Source of the DNA: JAPLJU01 sp036725345
GTDB lineage: Bacteria; Desulfobacterota; Syntrophia; Syntrophales; UBA2192
Length of the DNA: 64,000 nucleotides
Direction of reading: 5' to 3'
Assembly (NCBI GenBank): GCA_036725345.1
Contig: DAIMEJ010000003.1
Location: 141,377-205,376, forward strand
Under the pieces are notes generated by a model. It was not told where the DNA came from, ran no database searches, and saw only the letters and a list, made by a program, of their open reading frames with translations. Below, in pieces: positions 25,692 to 33,173 of the stretch (position 1 is the first letter of the stretch; the number at the start of each line of letters is the position of its first letter). The translations under genes and the position numbers were made by a program.

Positions 25692-25970
25692 CTATCGATA
25701 TTCCTCGCAGTGCCAAACGCCTGCTTCCGGCTTGGCGAACCCGCATGTCGGATAGTTGTCGCAGTTGCTGCAAAGGCCCAGGACCCTGGGGGTGGGCGTC
25801 TGAACAAGCCCTTCTGAAGAAATTCCGGGCGAGGGAGTGGCAGCCGGGAGATGCAGGGTTTCATATTCCTCACAAAATCGGACACCCCGCGAGCCGCCTT
25901 TCTCGGGCGTGAGTGAACAACCCGGGTAATGCGCGCAGTTCAAACACAGCCCGTATGAGTTTTTGTCCAT
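25692..25970 (-). CDS. Small duplicated Cys-motif protein, first gene of the NuoE/F operon
   Basis: 92 residues made of two copies of a motif: GLCLNCAHYPGCSL...FCEEYE near residues 7-36 and GLCSNCDNYPTCGF...HCEEYR at 65-92. Each copy provides four Cys, enough for a zinc or Fe-S site. I recall similar short proteins at the head of hydrogenase and Nuo-like clusters in syntrophic deltaproteobacteria, without a known role. A good ribosome site (CAGGAGGG) and a sigma-54-like promoter 33 bases upstream support it as the first gene. It may be an assembly factor or a redox-sensing small protein (inference). Confidence 0.75.
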   Translation of the reverse strand: MDKNSYGLCLNCAHYPGCSLTPEKGGSRGVRFCEEYETLHLPAATPSPGISSEGLVQTPTPRVLGLCSNCDNYPTCGFAKPEAGVWHCEEYR

Positions 25971-26003
25971 GACGCCCTCCTGATTTTTGTACCCCTGCCA
26001 AGG

Positions 26004-26018
26004 GCAAACTTCACGCCA
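26004..26018 (-). promoter_or_regulatory. Candidate sigma-54 promoter of the NuoE/F/G'-GltB operon
   Basis: On the minus strand TGGCGT, five bases (GAAGT), then TTGC, with GG-N10-GC spacing. The predicted start would be about 20 bases upstream of the ATG at 25970. The adjacent NtrC-family regulator is the obvious activator candidate. Confidence 0.6.
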
Positions 26019-26151
26019 TATGGGCAGTGATAAAAACCAGCGAAAGGGGCCGGAAGGAAGTCATTGAATTTTAAGGATGAATAAAGAGGGCAGGGTGGCG
26101 CGGCGGGCGATGATGGCAGTCAATGCAGACGGAGGAAAACAATCATGGACC

Positions 26152-26185
26152 GGGGGAATTTTCCTCAACCGGTGAGGAATTCCCC
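26152..26185. terminator. Hairpin after the response-regulator gene
   Basis: Arms GGGGAATTTTCCTCA and TGAGGAATTCCCC (two-base bulge) around ACCGG. It starts 12 bases past the stop of the regulator gene. No T-run on the minus strand, so it may stabilise the transcript end instead. Confidence 0.5.
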
Positions 26186-26196
26186 ATAAATTCTGT

Positions 26197-27567
26197 CTAT
26201 CGGTCTTTCTTGACCGTCTCGGTTGTTTTGCCGTTTTTGAGCTTCAGTTTGTCCCGGAGGGTTTTGCGGTCGATACGCAGGATCTCCGCCGCACGCGATT
26301 TATTGCCGCCGACGCTTGCCAGGACCCTCCGGATATAGGCGGCTTCCTCTTCGGCAAGCGGCCGGAACGGGACCGATCCCGACGTGGCGGAAAAACGCAT
26401 GACCGACGGCAGGTCGGGGATATCCACCTTTCGTCCGTCGGTCATGACGATGAGACGCTGGACGAGGTTTTCGAGCTCCCGGATATTTCCCGGCCAGGAA
26501 TAACCCATGAGGTTCTTCACGACCTCGTTCGAAAAGACGGGAGCGCTCTTCCCGATCTCTTCGGCGAACTTTCCGGCAAAATGGGCGATCAGAACGGCGA
26601 TATCTTCCCGCCTCTCCCTCAGAGGAGGCACGGTGATCGTAATGACGTTCAGCCGGAAGAACAGATCCTCGCGGAAAATACGTTGATGGACCAGCCCTCT
26701 CAGATCCTTGTTGCTCGAAGCGATAATGCGGACATCGATCTTCTGGGTCTTCCTGGCGCCGACCATGCAGACCTGTTTGTCCTGAAGCACCCTGAGGAGC
26801 TTCACCTGCATGGGGGAACTCATCTCATTGATTTCGTCGAGCAGGATGGTCCCGCCGTCAGCCGTCTGGAAGAACCCCGCACGGGACTCATGCGCGCCGG
26901 TAAAGGCCCCTCTCACATAGCCGAAGAGTTCGCTTTCCAGAAGCTTTTCCGGGATAGCCCCGCAGTTGACCGGAACAAACGGAGCCGATGCCCGGCTGCT
27001 GCTGTAGTGAATGGCCCGGGCAACCAGTTCCTTGCCCGTGCCGCTCTCTCCCAGCACGAGCACCGTGGCGGTGGATTTGGAAGCTTTTTCGATCTCCGCC
27101 ATCATTTTTCGGACGGACTTCGATCTGCCAATGATGCCGTGGGGAGCGGATGTTTCGCGGGGTTTATCAGCCATCACGACATTTCGCAGTGCCTGCTTGT
27201 TGAGCGCCCTCTCCACGGCGAAGAAAAGCTCGTCATCGGTAAAGGGTTTCGGAAGATATTCCTCCGCCCCCATTTTTACGGCCTCGACGGCACCCTTGAC
27301 GGAGGCGTAGCCCGTGATCATGATCACCTCGGTCTTATAAAAATTCTCCCGTATGTGCCGTATCAGGTCCAGACCGCTGACCCTGGGCATTTTATAGTCC
27401 GTTATGACGAGGTTCATAGGAGCTTTTTCCAGAATCTTCACGGCATCCGAGACATTGGAGGCCGTAAAGACCCGATAGCCCTTCGACTCGAGGTTGCGCT
27501 GTATGATATTGAGCGCGGTGGGTGCGTCGTCCACGACCAGGATACTGTTATTCCGGGGTACATTCAT
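26197..27567 (-). CDS. NtrC-family sigma-54 response regulator
   Basis: 456 residues. Receiver domain: acidic pair D13/D14 and phospho-acceptor D57 (VITDYKM). AAA+ domain: Walker A GESGTGKE (173-180), sigma-54 contact motif GAFTGA (220-225), Walker B GGTILLDEI. C-terminal Fis-type helix-turn-helix (GNKSRAAEILRIDRKTLRDKL). It overlaps the upstream kinase gene by 4 bases (ATGA), so they form a two-component pair. The sigma-54-like promoter at 26004-26018 heads the neighbouring NuoE/F operon, the likely target (inference). Signal unknown. Confidence 0.93.
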   Translation of the reverse strand: MNVPRNNSILVVDDAPTALNIIQRNLESKGYRVFTASNVSDAVKILEKAPMNLVITDYKMPRVSGLDLIRHIRENFYKTEVIMITGYASVKGAVEAVKMGAEEYLPKPFTDDELFFAVERALNKQALRNVVMADKPRETSAPHGIIGRSKSVRKMMAEIEKASKSTATVLVLGESGTGKELVARAIHYSSSRASAPFVPVNCGAIPEKLLESELFGYVRGAFTGAHESRAGFFQTADGGTILLDEINEMSSPMQVKLLRVLQDKQVCMVGARKTQKIDVRIIASSNKDLRGLVHQRIFREDLFFRLNVITITVPPLRERREDIAVLIAHFAGKFAEEIGKSAPVFSNEVVKNLMGYSWPGNIRELENLVQRLIVMTDGRKVDIPDLPSVMRFSATSGSVPFRPLAEEEAAYIRRVLASVGGNKSRAAEILRIDRKTLRDKLKLKNGKTTETVKKDR

Positions 27568-28775
27568 ATTGGTTCTTCCTCCAGTGCGGTTTTCTGCCGC
27601 AGGGGAAAAGTCACCAAAAAACGGGACCCTCTTCCTTTCTCGCTTTCGACGCGTATCTCCCCCTTGTGTAAAGTCACGATGCCGTGTGCAACCGAAAGTC
27701 CGAGACCGGTGCCCTGGTCAACATCTTTCGTGGTAAAGAAGGGCATGAACACGTTTTCCTTGATTTCCGAACTCATGCCGATCCCGTTATCCTCGACCGC
27801 CAGGGAAACCGTCGAGGCGTCGAAAAAAGTCTGAAGCGTGAGCACACCCCCCCCGGGCATGGCCTGCAGGGCATTGACAATCAGGTTGGAGATGACCTGC
27901 CGAATTTGCGATTTATCTGCTGTAATCTCGGGCAGATCCGGATCGACGATGCGCCTGATTTCCACACAGGATTTGCCGCATAACGCCTCGAACAGGGCCA
28001 GTTCATCCATGATGATGCGATTCAGGTTTACCTGGGCTCTTCCGGGCTTGCCCTGGCGGGCGAAAACCAGGAGTTCCCGGATGATGCTGCGGGCGTGAAG
28101 GGAAGCTTCCGTAATTTTGTCGAGATCCGTAAGCGATTGGGCAGGCAGGCCGGGCATTTTCTGGACAAGTTGGGCCAAACCCAGAATGGTGTTCAGAGGC
28201 TCGTTTAGCTCGTGAGCCACGCCGGCGGCAAGTTGTCCGATGGCGGACAGACGATCGGCCCTGATCAGCTGTTCCCGGAGTTCGGTCTTGGCAGCCCTGG
28301 CCTCTTCATGCTCGATCATAAACGCGATCTGTCCCGCGATATTATCAATCAGGTTCTGCTCTTCATCGAGAAACGGGTGCACTTGCGGAAAGCCGCGCCC
28401 GTCCCGGTAATGAACTTCCACGGCGCCCCTGTTCCTGCCCCCGATACGGATTTCGGCGGTTTGCCGGCGCGCCCCGTGCCGAAATCCCGGGCTCTGAAAG
28501 ACCCGTTCGTCGATGGTGATCCTGGCGCAAGCCTGACGGGGATACTGCCAGGCAGGAGGCAGTATCCGTGCGATATCCGCGAGCTTCCGTTCAATCGGAA
28601 GATCGGGATTCGAGGCTATCTGTGCAATGCCGTAAAGACAGGTGAGTTCCTTCACCCGCTCACTCAGCTTGGCCCTCGAGGCATCAACCCGTCGGGCGGA
28701 AGTCTTGCGGCCTTTTACAGGGGGCGTTTTCTTTTTCGGTTTCGATGGCGCCATCATCCGCCTTGCCCGGCACAT
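27564..28775 (-). CDS. Soluble sensor histidine kinase
   Basis: 403 residues without membrane segments. A basic N-terminal tail leads to a GAF-like sensor part (about 45-185) and then HisKA with phospho-acceptor His in AAGVAHELNEPLN near residue 199. The ATPase domain shows N-box NLIVNALQAMPGG, G1 DNGIGMS and G2 GTGLGLSV. The cytosolic location suggests sensing an internal redox or metabolic signal, which fits control of the electron-transfer operon. The start is uncertain: two ATGs a few codons in (MMAPSK) have the closer purine-rich stretch. Confidence 0.9.
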   Translation of the reverse strand: MCRARRMMAPSKPKKKTPPVKGRKTSARRVDASRAKLSERVKELTCLYGIAQIASNPDLPIERKLADIARILPPAWQYPRQACARITIDERVFQSPGFRHGARRQTAEIRIGGRNRGAVEVHYRDGRGFPQVHPFLDEEQNLIDNIAGQIAFMIEHEEARAAKTELREQLIRADRLSAIGQLAAGVAHELNEPLNTILGLAQLVQKMPGLPAQSLTDLDKITEASLHARSIIRELLVFARQGKPGRAQVNLNRIIMDELALFEALCGKSCVEIRRIVDPDLPEITADKSQIRQVISNLIVNALQAMPGGGVLTLQTFFDASTVSLAVEDNGIGMSSEIKENVFMPFFTTKDVDQGTGLGLSVAHGIVTLHKGEIRVESEKGRGSRFLVTFPLRQKTALEEEPI

Positions 28776-29058
28776 CGACTTTCAAAATTTCTTCGACTCC
28801 GCGGGAAGTGATTATCCTTTATCAGAATCGCTTAAAAAATACACGGGTATTGATTTCCAGGCTCCCATTTTTTCCAAAACCTGACTGCGGAACTCTCCTG
28901 ATATGTAAAAGAGTCATTCGGCTTTTTGCTGCATTATCCTCCCCATGGCCTTGAAGTAATTCCTCTGCACCTTGAGGCGCTGCAGCACAGTCGCTGACGC
29001 CGAACTGAGGACGCTGGTTCCGGGGACGATGGACGCCGGTATGGACACCATGAAGAAA

Positions 29059-29084
29059 AGGGCCGGCCACGAAGTTGGCCAACC
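29059..29084. repeat. Hairpin before tRNA-Arg fragment F
   Basis: GGCCGGCCAC and GTTGGCC around GAA can pair, followed by AACCCCTTGATTTTAC, the same lead-in found at fragment G and the functional tRNA-Arg gene. Confidence 0.5.
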
Positions 29085-29096
29085 CCTTGATTTTAC

Positions 29097-29121
29097 TGGC
29101 GCGCCCTCGAGGGCTCGAACC
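29097..29121 (-). repeat. tRNA-Arg 3'-end fragment F (short)
   Basis: 25 bases, TGGCGCGCCCTCGAGGGCTC then GAACC, identical to the tRNA-Arg CCA end, acceptor and T-stem/loop. The match breaks off before the variable region. Confidence 0.85.
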
Positions 29122-29183
29122 AGTTATTCTGCGTTAAGGCAAGAAGCAAGTTCTGATCCCGTGTTCAGACCCTTGCCTCGAAC

Positions 29184-29216
29184 AAAAACCCCCTTTCTAG
29201 GCGAAAGGGGGTTTTG
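29184..29216. terminator. Rho-independent terminator
   Basis: Arms AAAACCCCCTTT and AAAGGGGGTTTT around a 7-base loop. Symmetric, so it can act in both directions; it would end the leftward tetrahaem cytochrome operon. Confidence 0.8.
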
Positions 29217-29268
29217 TCGACCTGATTCCTGAGTCCCTGCTTTTACATTCGCATGGCCGTATGAGAAC

Positions 29269-29622
29269 CTATTTCATCTTGAAGTTTGTATAGCTATGGC
29301 AATCGTTACAGGAGAGCCTCGAAGTTCCATGCGTTGAATGGCAATCACTGCAGGCCACCTCTCCTTTGTGGGAATCGTGAGGGTTGGGCTTCAAGGCTTT
29401 AGTTCTTGCGGCTACCTCAGCGTAACTCTTGTGGCATGTCAGACACGCCGATGTTTCAGGAGCTTGCGGTGGGTTCTTGTCTCCATGGCATACCGAACAG
29501 GATAACCCCATTTTACCGTGTGCATCCATGACCTCATACTTTTGCTGGGCAATTCCGGCACCCGCATACAACAAAAGGACCAGCACTGCCAAAATCAGGT
29601 TAAAAAGATTTCTTGTTGCCAT
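29269..29622 (-). CDS. Small periplasmic tetrahaem cytochrome c
   Basis: 117 residues with a signal peptide (MATRNLFNLILAVLVLLLYA). Four CXXCH haem sites: CSVCH (42-46), CLTCH (60-64), CSDCH (91-95) and CNDCH (105-109). Size and haem spacing match the small tetrahaem cytochrome / N-terminal cytochrome domain of flavocytochrome c fumarate reductases. Here it is a separate protein next to two flavoprotein genes, so it probably feeds them electrons from the quinone pool. Only 24 bases separate it from the adjacent flavoprotein gene; all three are leftward. Confidence 0.92.
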   Translation of the reverse strand: MATRNLFNLILAVLVLLLYAGAGIAQQKYEVMDAHGKMGLSCSVCHGDKNPPQAPETSACLTCHKSYAEVAARTKALKPNPHDSHKGEVACSDCHSTHGTSRLSCNDCHSYTNFKMK

Positions 29623-29646
29623 CTTTCAACCTCCTGACGTCAAACG

Positions 29647-31176
29647 CTAACCCTTGGCAGCATTTTTGCCGGCAACCCATCCGGAAGTGTGGGCCCAACC
29701 GAAAGCGCATCCGAACAGATACGTGTCTCCGTGCACACCGCCGACGGCTTCACCTGCCGCATACAGTCCTTTGACCACATTGTCCGAAGAATCCAATACC
29801 TGCAATTTGTCATTCGCACGAATACCTCCCAGCGTCAGGCAGGTCCAGAATGTCATTTTAACCAGGTAGTAAGGTCCTTTCTGAAGCTTGGCCGGCAATG
29901 TCTTTCTTCCGAATTCTGCGTCCTTTTTATCATCCACAAACTGGTTATATTTGCTGACCGTTTCTGCAAGGTTTTTGGGGTCAATTTTTGCCTTTTTGGC
30001 CACGGCCTCTAGGTTGTCGGCCTTAAACAGTACTTTTTCCTTCTTGAGCTCTTCGTTGACCCGATCCATGCTCAAGCTGGGCAGGCAGAACAAGACCCCG
30101 GCGTCATACTGCTTTAATGCGCCTTCCCACATCTCACTATCCAACACAACATAATGAACCTTCCCGGGTTGTTTCGCCAGTTCCAGCGTCATTTTGGTTG
30201 CAGGCGTGAGTTCATCAATATACCGCTTCCCCTCCTGGTTAACGATGATCGCTCCACGCGGCGTCCAGAAATAATAACGGGCCATGGGTCCGGACCTTTT
30301 GCCGGATTCAATTCCCATGGGGTACGTGGCGCTGTACTGCATGTGTGTGGTCGGTGTGCCCACGTCACGGACGGACATCATGATGCCTTCTCCGTCGCTG
30401 CCGCTTCCCCCGATTACGACGCCGGTTCCCGCATACGCCGGAATCCAATTATCCAATTTCCTGACGTTACCCGAAAATCCACCTGTCGCGAGGATAACGG
30501 CGGTATTGGCCTTCACATTGCTTTTTTTACCCTTGGACTTCACCGCAACGCCGACGACTTTTTCCAATTTTTCATCATAATACAAGCGCTCCACATTCGA
30601 GTTGTACAGTATTTCAATCTTCTTGTCCTGGCTCACTTTCAAGAGCGTTTCGATATAATCACGGCCCGTGAACGATTTGGATCTGTGGGCCCGGGGAGTA
30701 TTGTGACCCCCGGTAGGCTCGACTCGCAGAAATGCTAATCCGTTATCGTAGACAAAATCATACGCTTCCGCGGCATTCTCGCAGAACAATCGCAACAAGT
30801 GTGGATAATTCATGAATCCGCCGAACCTCAAAATGTCAGTATACATTTTTTCCACGCTGTCATTGATGCCGGCGGCTTTTTGCGCCTTGGTCCCGGCAGC
30901 AGCAAAATAGCCTCCGCTGATGGTAGAACTGGAATGAAAGGCATTACCCGCTTTCTCAAGGATCAGAGCCTTTTTCCCGGCTGCAGTGGCCTGTATTGCA
31001 GCCATCAGCCCGGCGGCTCCCGCGCCGATGATAATGATGTCGGCCGTCTTGTCCCATTTTTTTGGTACGGGAGCGGCGTTGACATCTTTAATCAATATCG
31101 ACGATGTCCCCGCCGCAACTGTTCCTACTGCAGCCGTTTTGATGAACGTCCTTCTGTCTATTTTCTTCTGAAACAT
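29647..31176 (-). CDS. Tat-exported fumarate reductase-like FAD flavoprotein (copy 1)
   Basis: 509 residues from the ATG at 31176 (AGGAGAA site). The twin-arginine signal DRRTFIKTAAVG is near residues 7-18. The FAD-binding Rossmann motif IIIGAGAAGLMAA follows near 38-50, with a second FAD signature at the C-terminus (GLYAAGEAVGG). It belongs to the FccA/urocanate reductase flavoprotein family, minus the cytochrome domain, which is supplied by the neighbouring tetrahaem protein. The substrate could be fumarate, a cinnamate-like acid or another enoate; I cannot decide. Paralogue of the next gene. Confidence 0.9.
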   Translation of the reverse strand: MFQKKIDRRTFIKTAAVGTVAAGTSSILIKDVNAAPVPKKWDKTADIIIIGAGAAGLMAAIQATAAGKKALILEKAGNAFHSSSTISGGYFAAAGTKAQKAAGINDSVEKMYTDILRFGGFMNYPHLLRLFCENAAEAYDFVYDNGLAFLRVEPTGGHNTPRAHRSKSFTGRDYIETLLKVSQDKKIEILYNSNVERLYYDEKLEKVVGVAVKSKGKKSNVKANTAVILATGGFSGNVRKLDNWIPAYAGTGVVIGGSGSDGEGIMMSVRDVGTPTTHMQYSATYPMGIESGKRSGPMARYYFWTPRGAIIVNQEGKRYIDELTPATKMTLELAKQPGKVHYVVLDSEMWEGALKQYDAGVLFCLPSLSMDRVNEELKKEKVLFKADNLEAVAKKAKIDPKNLAETVSKYNQFVDDKKDAEFGRKTLPAKLQKGPYYLVKMTFWTCLTLGGIRANDKLQVLDSSDNVVKGLYAAGEAVGGVHGDTYLFGCAFGWAHTSGWVAGKNAAKG

Positions 31177-31209
31177 ATTAAAATTCTCCTTTCGTGTTTG
31201 AGAATGCAA

Positions 31210-32709
31210 TTACTTGCTCCACGCTTTTTCGCCTGCGGCATTTTGTCCCGCATTCAAACCGAAAGTAACTGCGCCGCCTACCCCTGTTCCCATGGTCAGC
31301 AGCCGTGAACTCATATTGCCGAACATGATTTCGCCGGCAGCATACAATCCGGGGATAACTTTATTATCCCAATCAACGACCCGGCAGCGATTGTCGGTTT
31401 TCAATCCGCCTTTTGTCCAGTAGGATTTTGCAAAGATCTGAATACCGTAGAAGGGAGCCTTATCTAATTTTATGGGCTTCCCTTCCGTGCCGGAGAGTGT
31501 TGACCTGCCAAAATCCGGATCGGCTCCCTTATCAACATAGCTGTTGTATTTTTTTACGGTATCTTCCAGCTGATCAGGGTTGATTTTCAGTTTGGCCGCC
31601 AGTTCCCGCAGGCTGTCTGCTTTAGATGGTCCACCACTTACCGTCACCTCGCGGGCGAGTTTCCGACCAGTCAGTGGCGATTTTTTCATACCTTCATCCC
31701 AAATGATATAAGCGGAACGGTCCGGCTGAGCGATAGTCTCGGCGCCCATTTCAAAGCAGGCTCTGCTCTCCCGCATGAATCTCTTTCCGTTCTTGTTCAC
31801 CAGGATGGCTCCGTCCCAGACAACCTGGGGCAAGGTAACATTCGCGGCGGATGCAATGGCCAAGTTTTCATTGACTACAGCACCATACATGTTTTTTGTT
31901 GCGGCCCCCAGTGGGAGTGACATCAGAAAACCATCTCCGACATTCCCTTTTCCCCCTAAGGTTTCAACCGTGCGGAACTCCGGTCCGCCAAACTCTCCAC
32001 ACAGAGGCAAATTTGCAGCAAAACCTCCGCAGGCAAGAACGACTGCACGTTTGGCCTTGATATTAATTTCCCCTTTTTTCGTTTTTGCACGGATTCCAAT
32101 TACTCTTCCCTTGTCGTTCATGATCAGGTTCTTGGCCGCAGTATCAAGATGAAGGACGACCCCCTTGCTCTTCGCATCCTTTTCAACGAGCTGCATTAAT
32201 TGTACGGCATTGAGCCAGTGCTCCCTGGCGACTGAGTGACTTTCCACATGTTGGAGCAGTACAAGCGGCACACCCAAGTCCATCAGCCATTCGTATCCTT
32301 TTAAAGATTGCTCCGAATACATCTTTGCAATGGCAGGGTCAGCTTCATTGTTGGTAAAAGTCATAATATCTTTATAAAGAAGTTCAGCGGAATCCTGGAC
32401 GTTCTGCTTTTTTTGGCTCGACGTACCGGCTGCAGCAAATCCGCCTGCTGAGACGGCTGTGCTGGAAGCCATAATTGTGGGTGCTTTTTCCAGGCAAATA
32501 ACGGTAGCCCCACTCTTCCGGGCCCACGTTGCTGCTGATAATCCTGCTCCACCACCTCCCACAACAACCACATCTGCCGCTTCATCCCATTTTTTAGGTG
32601 GTGGCAGGGGCAGGGCTTCAGCATTCCCCATGCCGAATCCCAGCAATGAAAGTGACCCCGCACCTACGGCCGCTGTTTTAAGAAACGTTCTTCTATCACA
32701 ATGTTTCAT
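31210..32709 (-). CDS. Tat-exported fumarate reductase-like FAD flavoprotein (copy 2)
   Basis: 499 residues from the ATG at 32709 (AAAGGAG site). Tat signal CDRRTFLKTAAVG, FAD motif VVVGGGGAGLSAA and C-terminal GLYAAGEIMFGN match copy 1, and the order of motifs is the same. The two differ across the substrate domain (for example RAHRSK in copy 1 against REHWLN here), suggesting different substrates. First gene of the three-gene block, 33 bases before copy 1. Family certain, substrate unknown. Confidence 0.9.
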   Translation of the reverse strand: MKHCDRRTFLKTAAVGAGSLSLLGFGMGNAEALPLPPPKKWDEAADVVVVGGGGAGLSAATWARKSGATVICLEKAPTIMASSTAVSAGGFAAAGTSSQKKQNVQDSAELLYKDIMTFTNNEADPAIAKMYSEQSLKGYEWLMDLGVPLVLLQHVESHSVAREHWLNAVQLMQLVEKDAKSKGVVLHLDTAAKNLIMNDKGRVIGIRAKTKKGEINIKAKRAVVLACGGFAANLPLCGEFGGPEFRTVETLGGKGNVGDGFLMSLPLGAATKNMYGAVVNENLAIASAANVTLPQVVWDGAILVNKNGKRFMRESRACFEMGAETIAQPDRSAYIIWDEGMKKSPLTGRKLAREVTVSGGPSKADSLRELAAKLKINPDQLEDTVKKYNSYVDKGADPDFGRSTLSGTEGKPIKLDKAPFYGIQIFAKSYWTKGGLKTDNRCRVVDWDNKVIPGLYAAGEIMFGNMSSRLLTMGTGVGGAVTFGLNAGQNAAGEKAWSK

Positions 32710-32950
32710 AGTAGCACTCCTTTCTAGTCTGGGTTGATCCATTGATCAGGGCTTGCGTTTTAGCTGCGAATTTGTAGTTCGACGGGCTTTGTGTAATAGC
32801 GCGCATAGCGCGGGTTAGGTCAATTTTCTTAGCATTTCGATCGGTTACCTCATAATACGAACTATCGAGGTGTGGTGGAATACGGAGATATTCAGTTAGC
32901 TCTGATAGCTGAAAAAGAGGTTGTGGCTTACGGCCAACCCCTTGATTTTA

Positions 32951-32995
32951 TGGCGCGCCCTCGAGGGCTCGAACCTCGGGCCTTTGGATTCGTAG
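32951..32995 (-). repeat. tRNA-Arg 3'-half fragment G (left attachment site, attR)
   Basis: 45 bases identical to 63731-63775 of the functional tRNA-Arg gene, from the CCA end through the anticodon loop. The lead-in AACCCCTTGATTTT is also shared. It marks the far end of the element whose integrase adjoins the tRNA. Confidence 0.92.
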
Positions 32996-33108
32996 ACGGA
33001 AGCTTAACTCAGGCGATTTCTCATCATTATTAACTGTTTATATTTCGAGCACTTATAACAGTCATTTTGGGTTTTGTTGGCTTTTGTTGGGTTATTTTAG
33101 GTTCTGAC

Positions 33109-33126
33109 AGTTACATTTTAGCTACA
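33109..33126 (+). repeat. Paired 7-mers with 11-base spacing, left arm of element
   Basis: AGTTACA at 33109-33115 and AGCTACA at 33120-33126, followed by GTCTGT; 21 of 24 bases match the block at 18985. Confidence 0.55.
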
Positions 33127-33173
33127 GTCTGTATCAGTTGACATAAGAGTGGAAAAGTGCTGGAGGGGCCGCA

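Larger units (their letters stand above)
28776..29268. other. Intergenic region with tRNA-Arg fragment F
   Basis: 493 bases. It holds the promoter zone of the two-component pair, a hairpin leading into fragment F at 29097, and a terminator at 29184-29216. No supportable gene. Confidence 0.5.
32710..33173. other. Intergenic region with fragment G and left end of the integrative element
   Basis: 464 bases. It holds the promoter zone of the flavoprotein operon, a hairpin, fragment G at 32951 and the arm-like pair at 33109. The stretch 33061-33100 has repeated GTTTTGTTGG/CTTTTGTTGG words. No gene. Confidence 0.55.

Noticed and set aside
26581..27834. 417-codon + frame opposite the NtrC-type regulator
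   Set aside because: Shadow of the regulator and kinase genes; no ribosome site or motif.
8867..32995. tRNA-Arg fragments as functional tRNA genes
   Set aside because: All lack the 5' acceptor strand and D-arm; most also lack the anticodon loop. They cannot fold as tRNAs.
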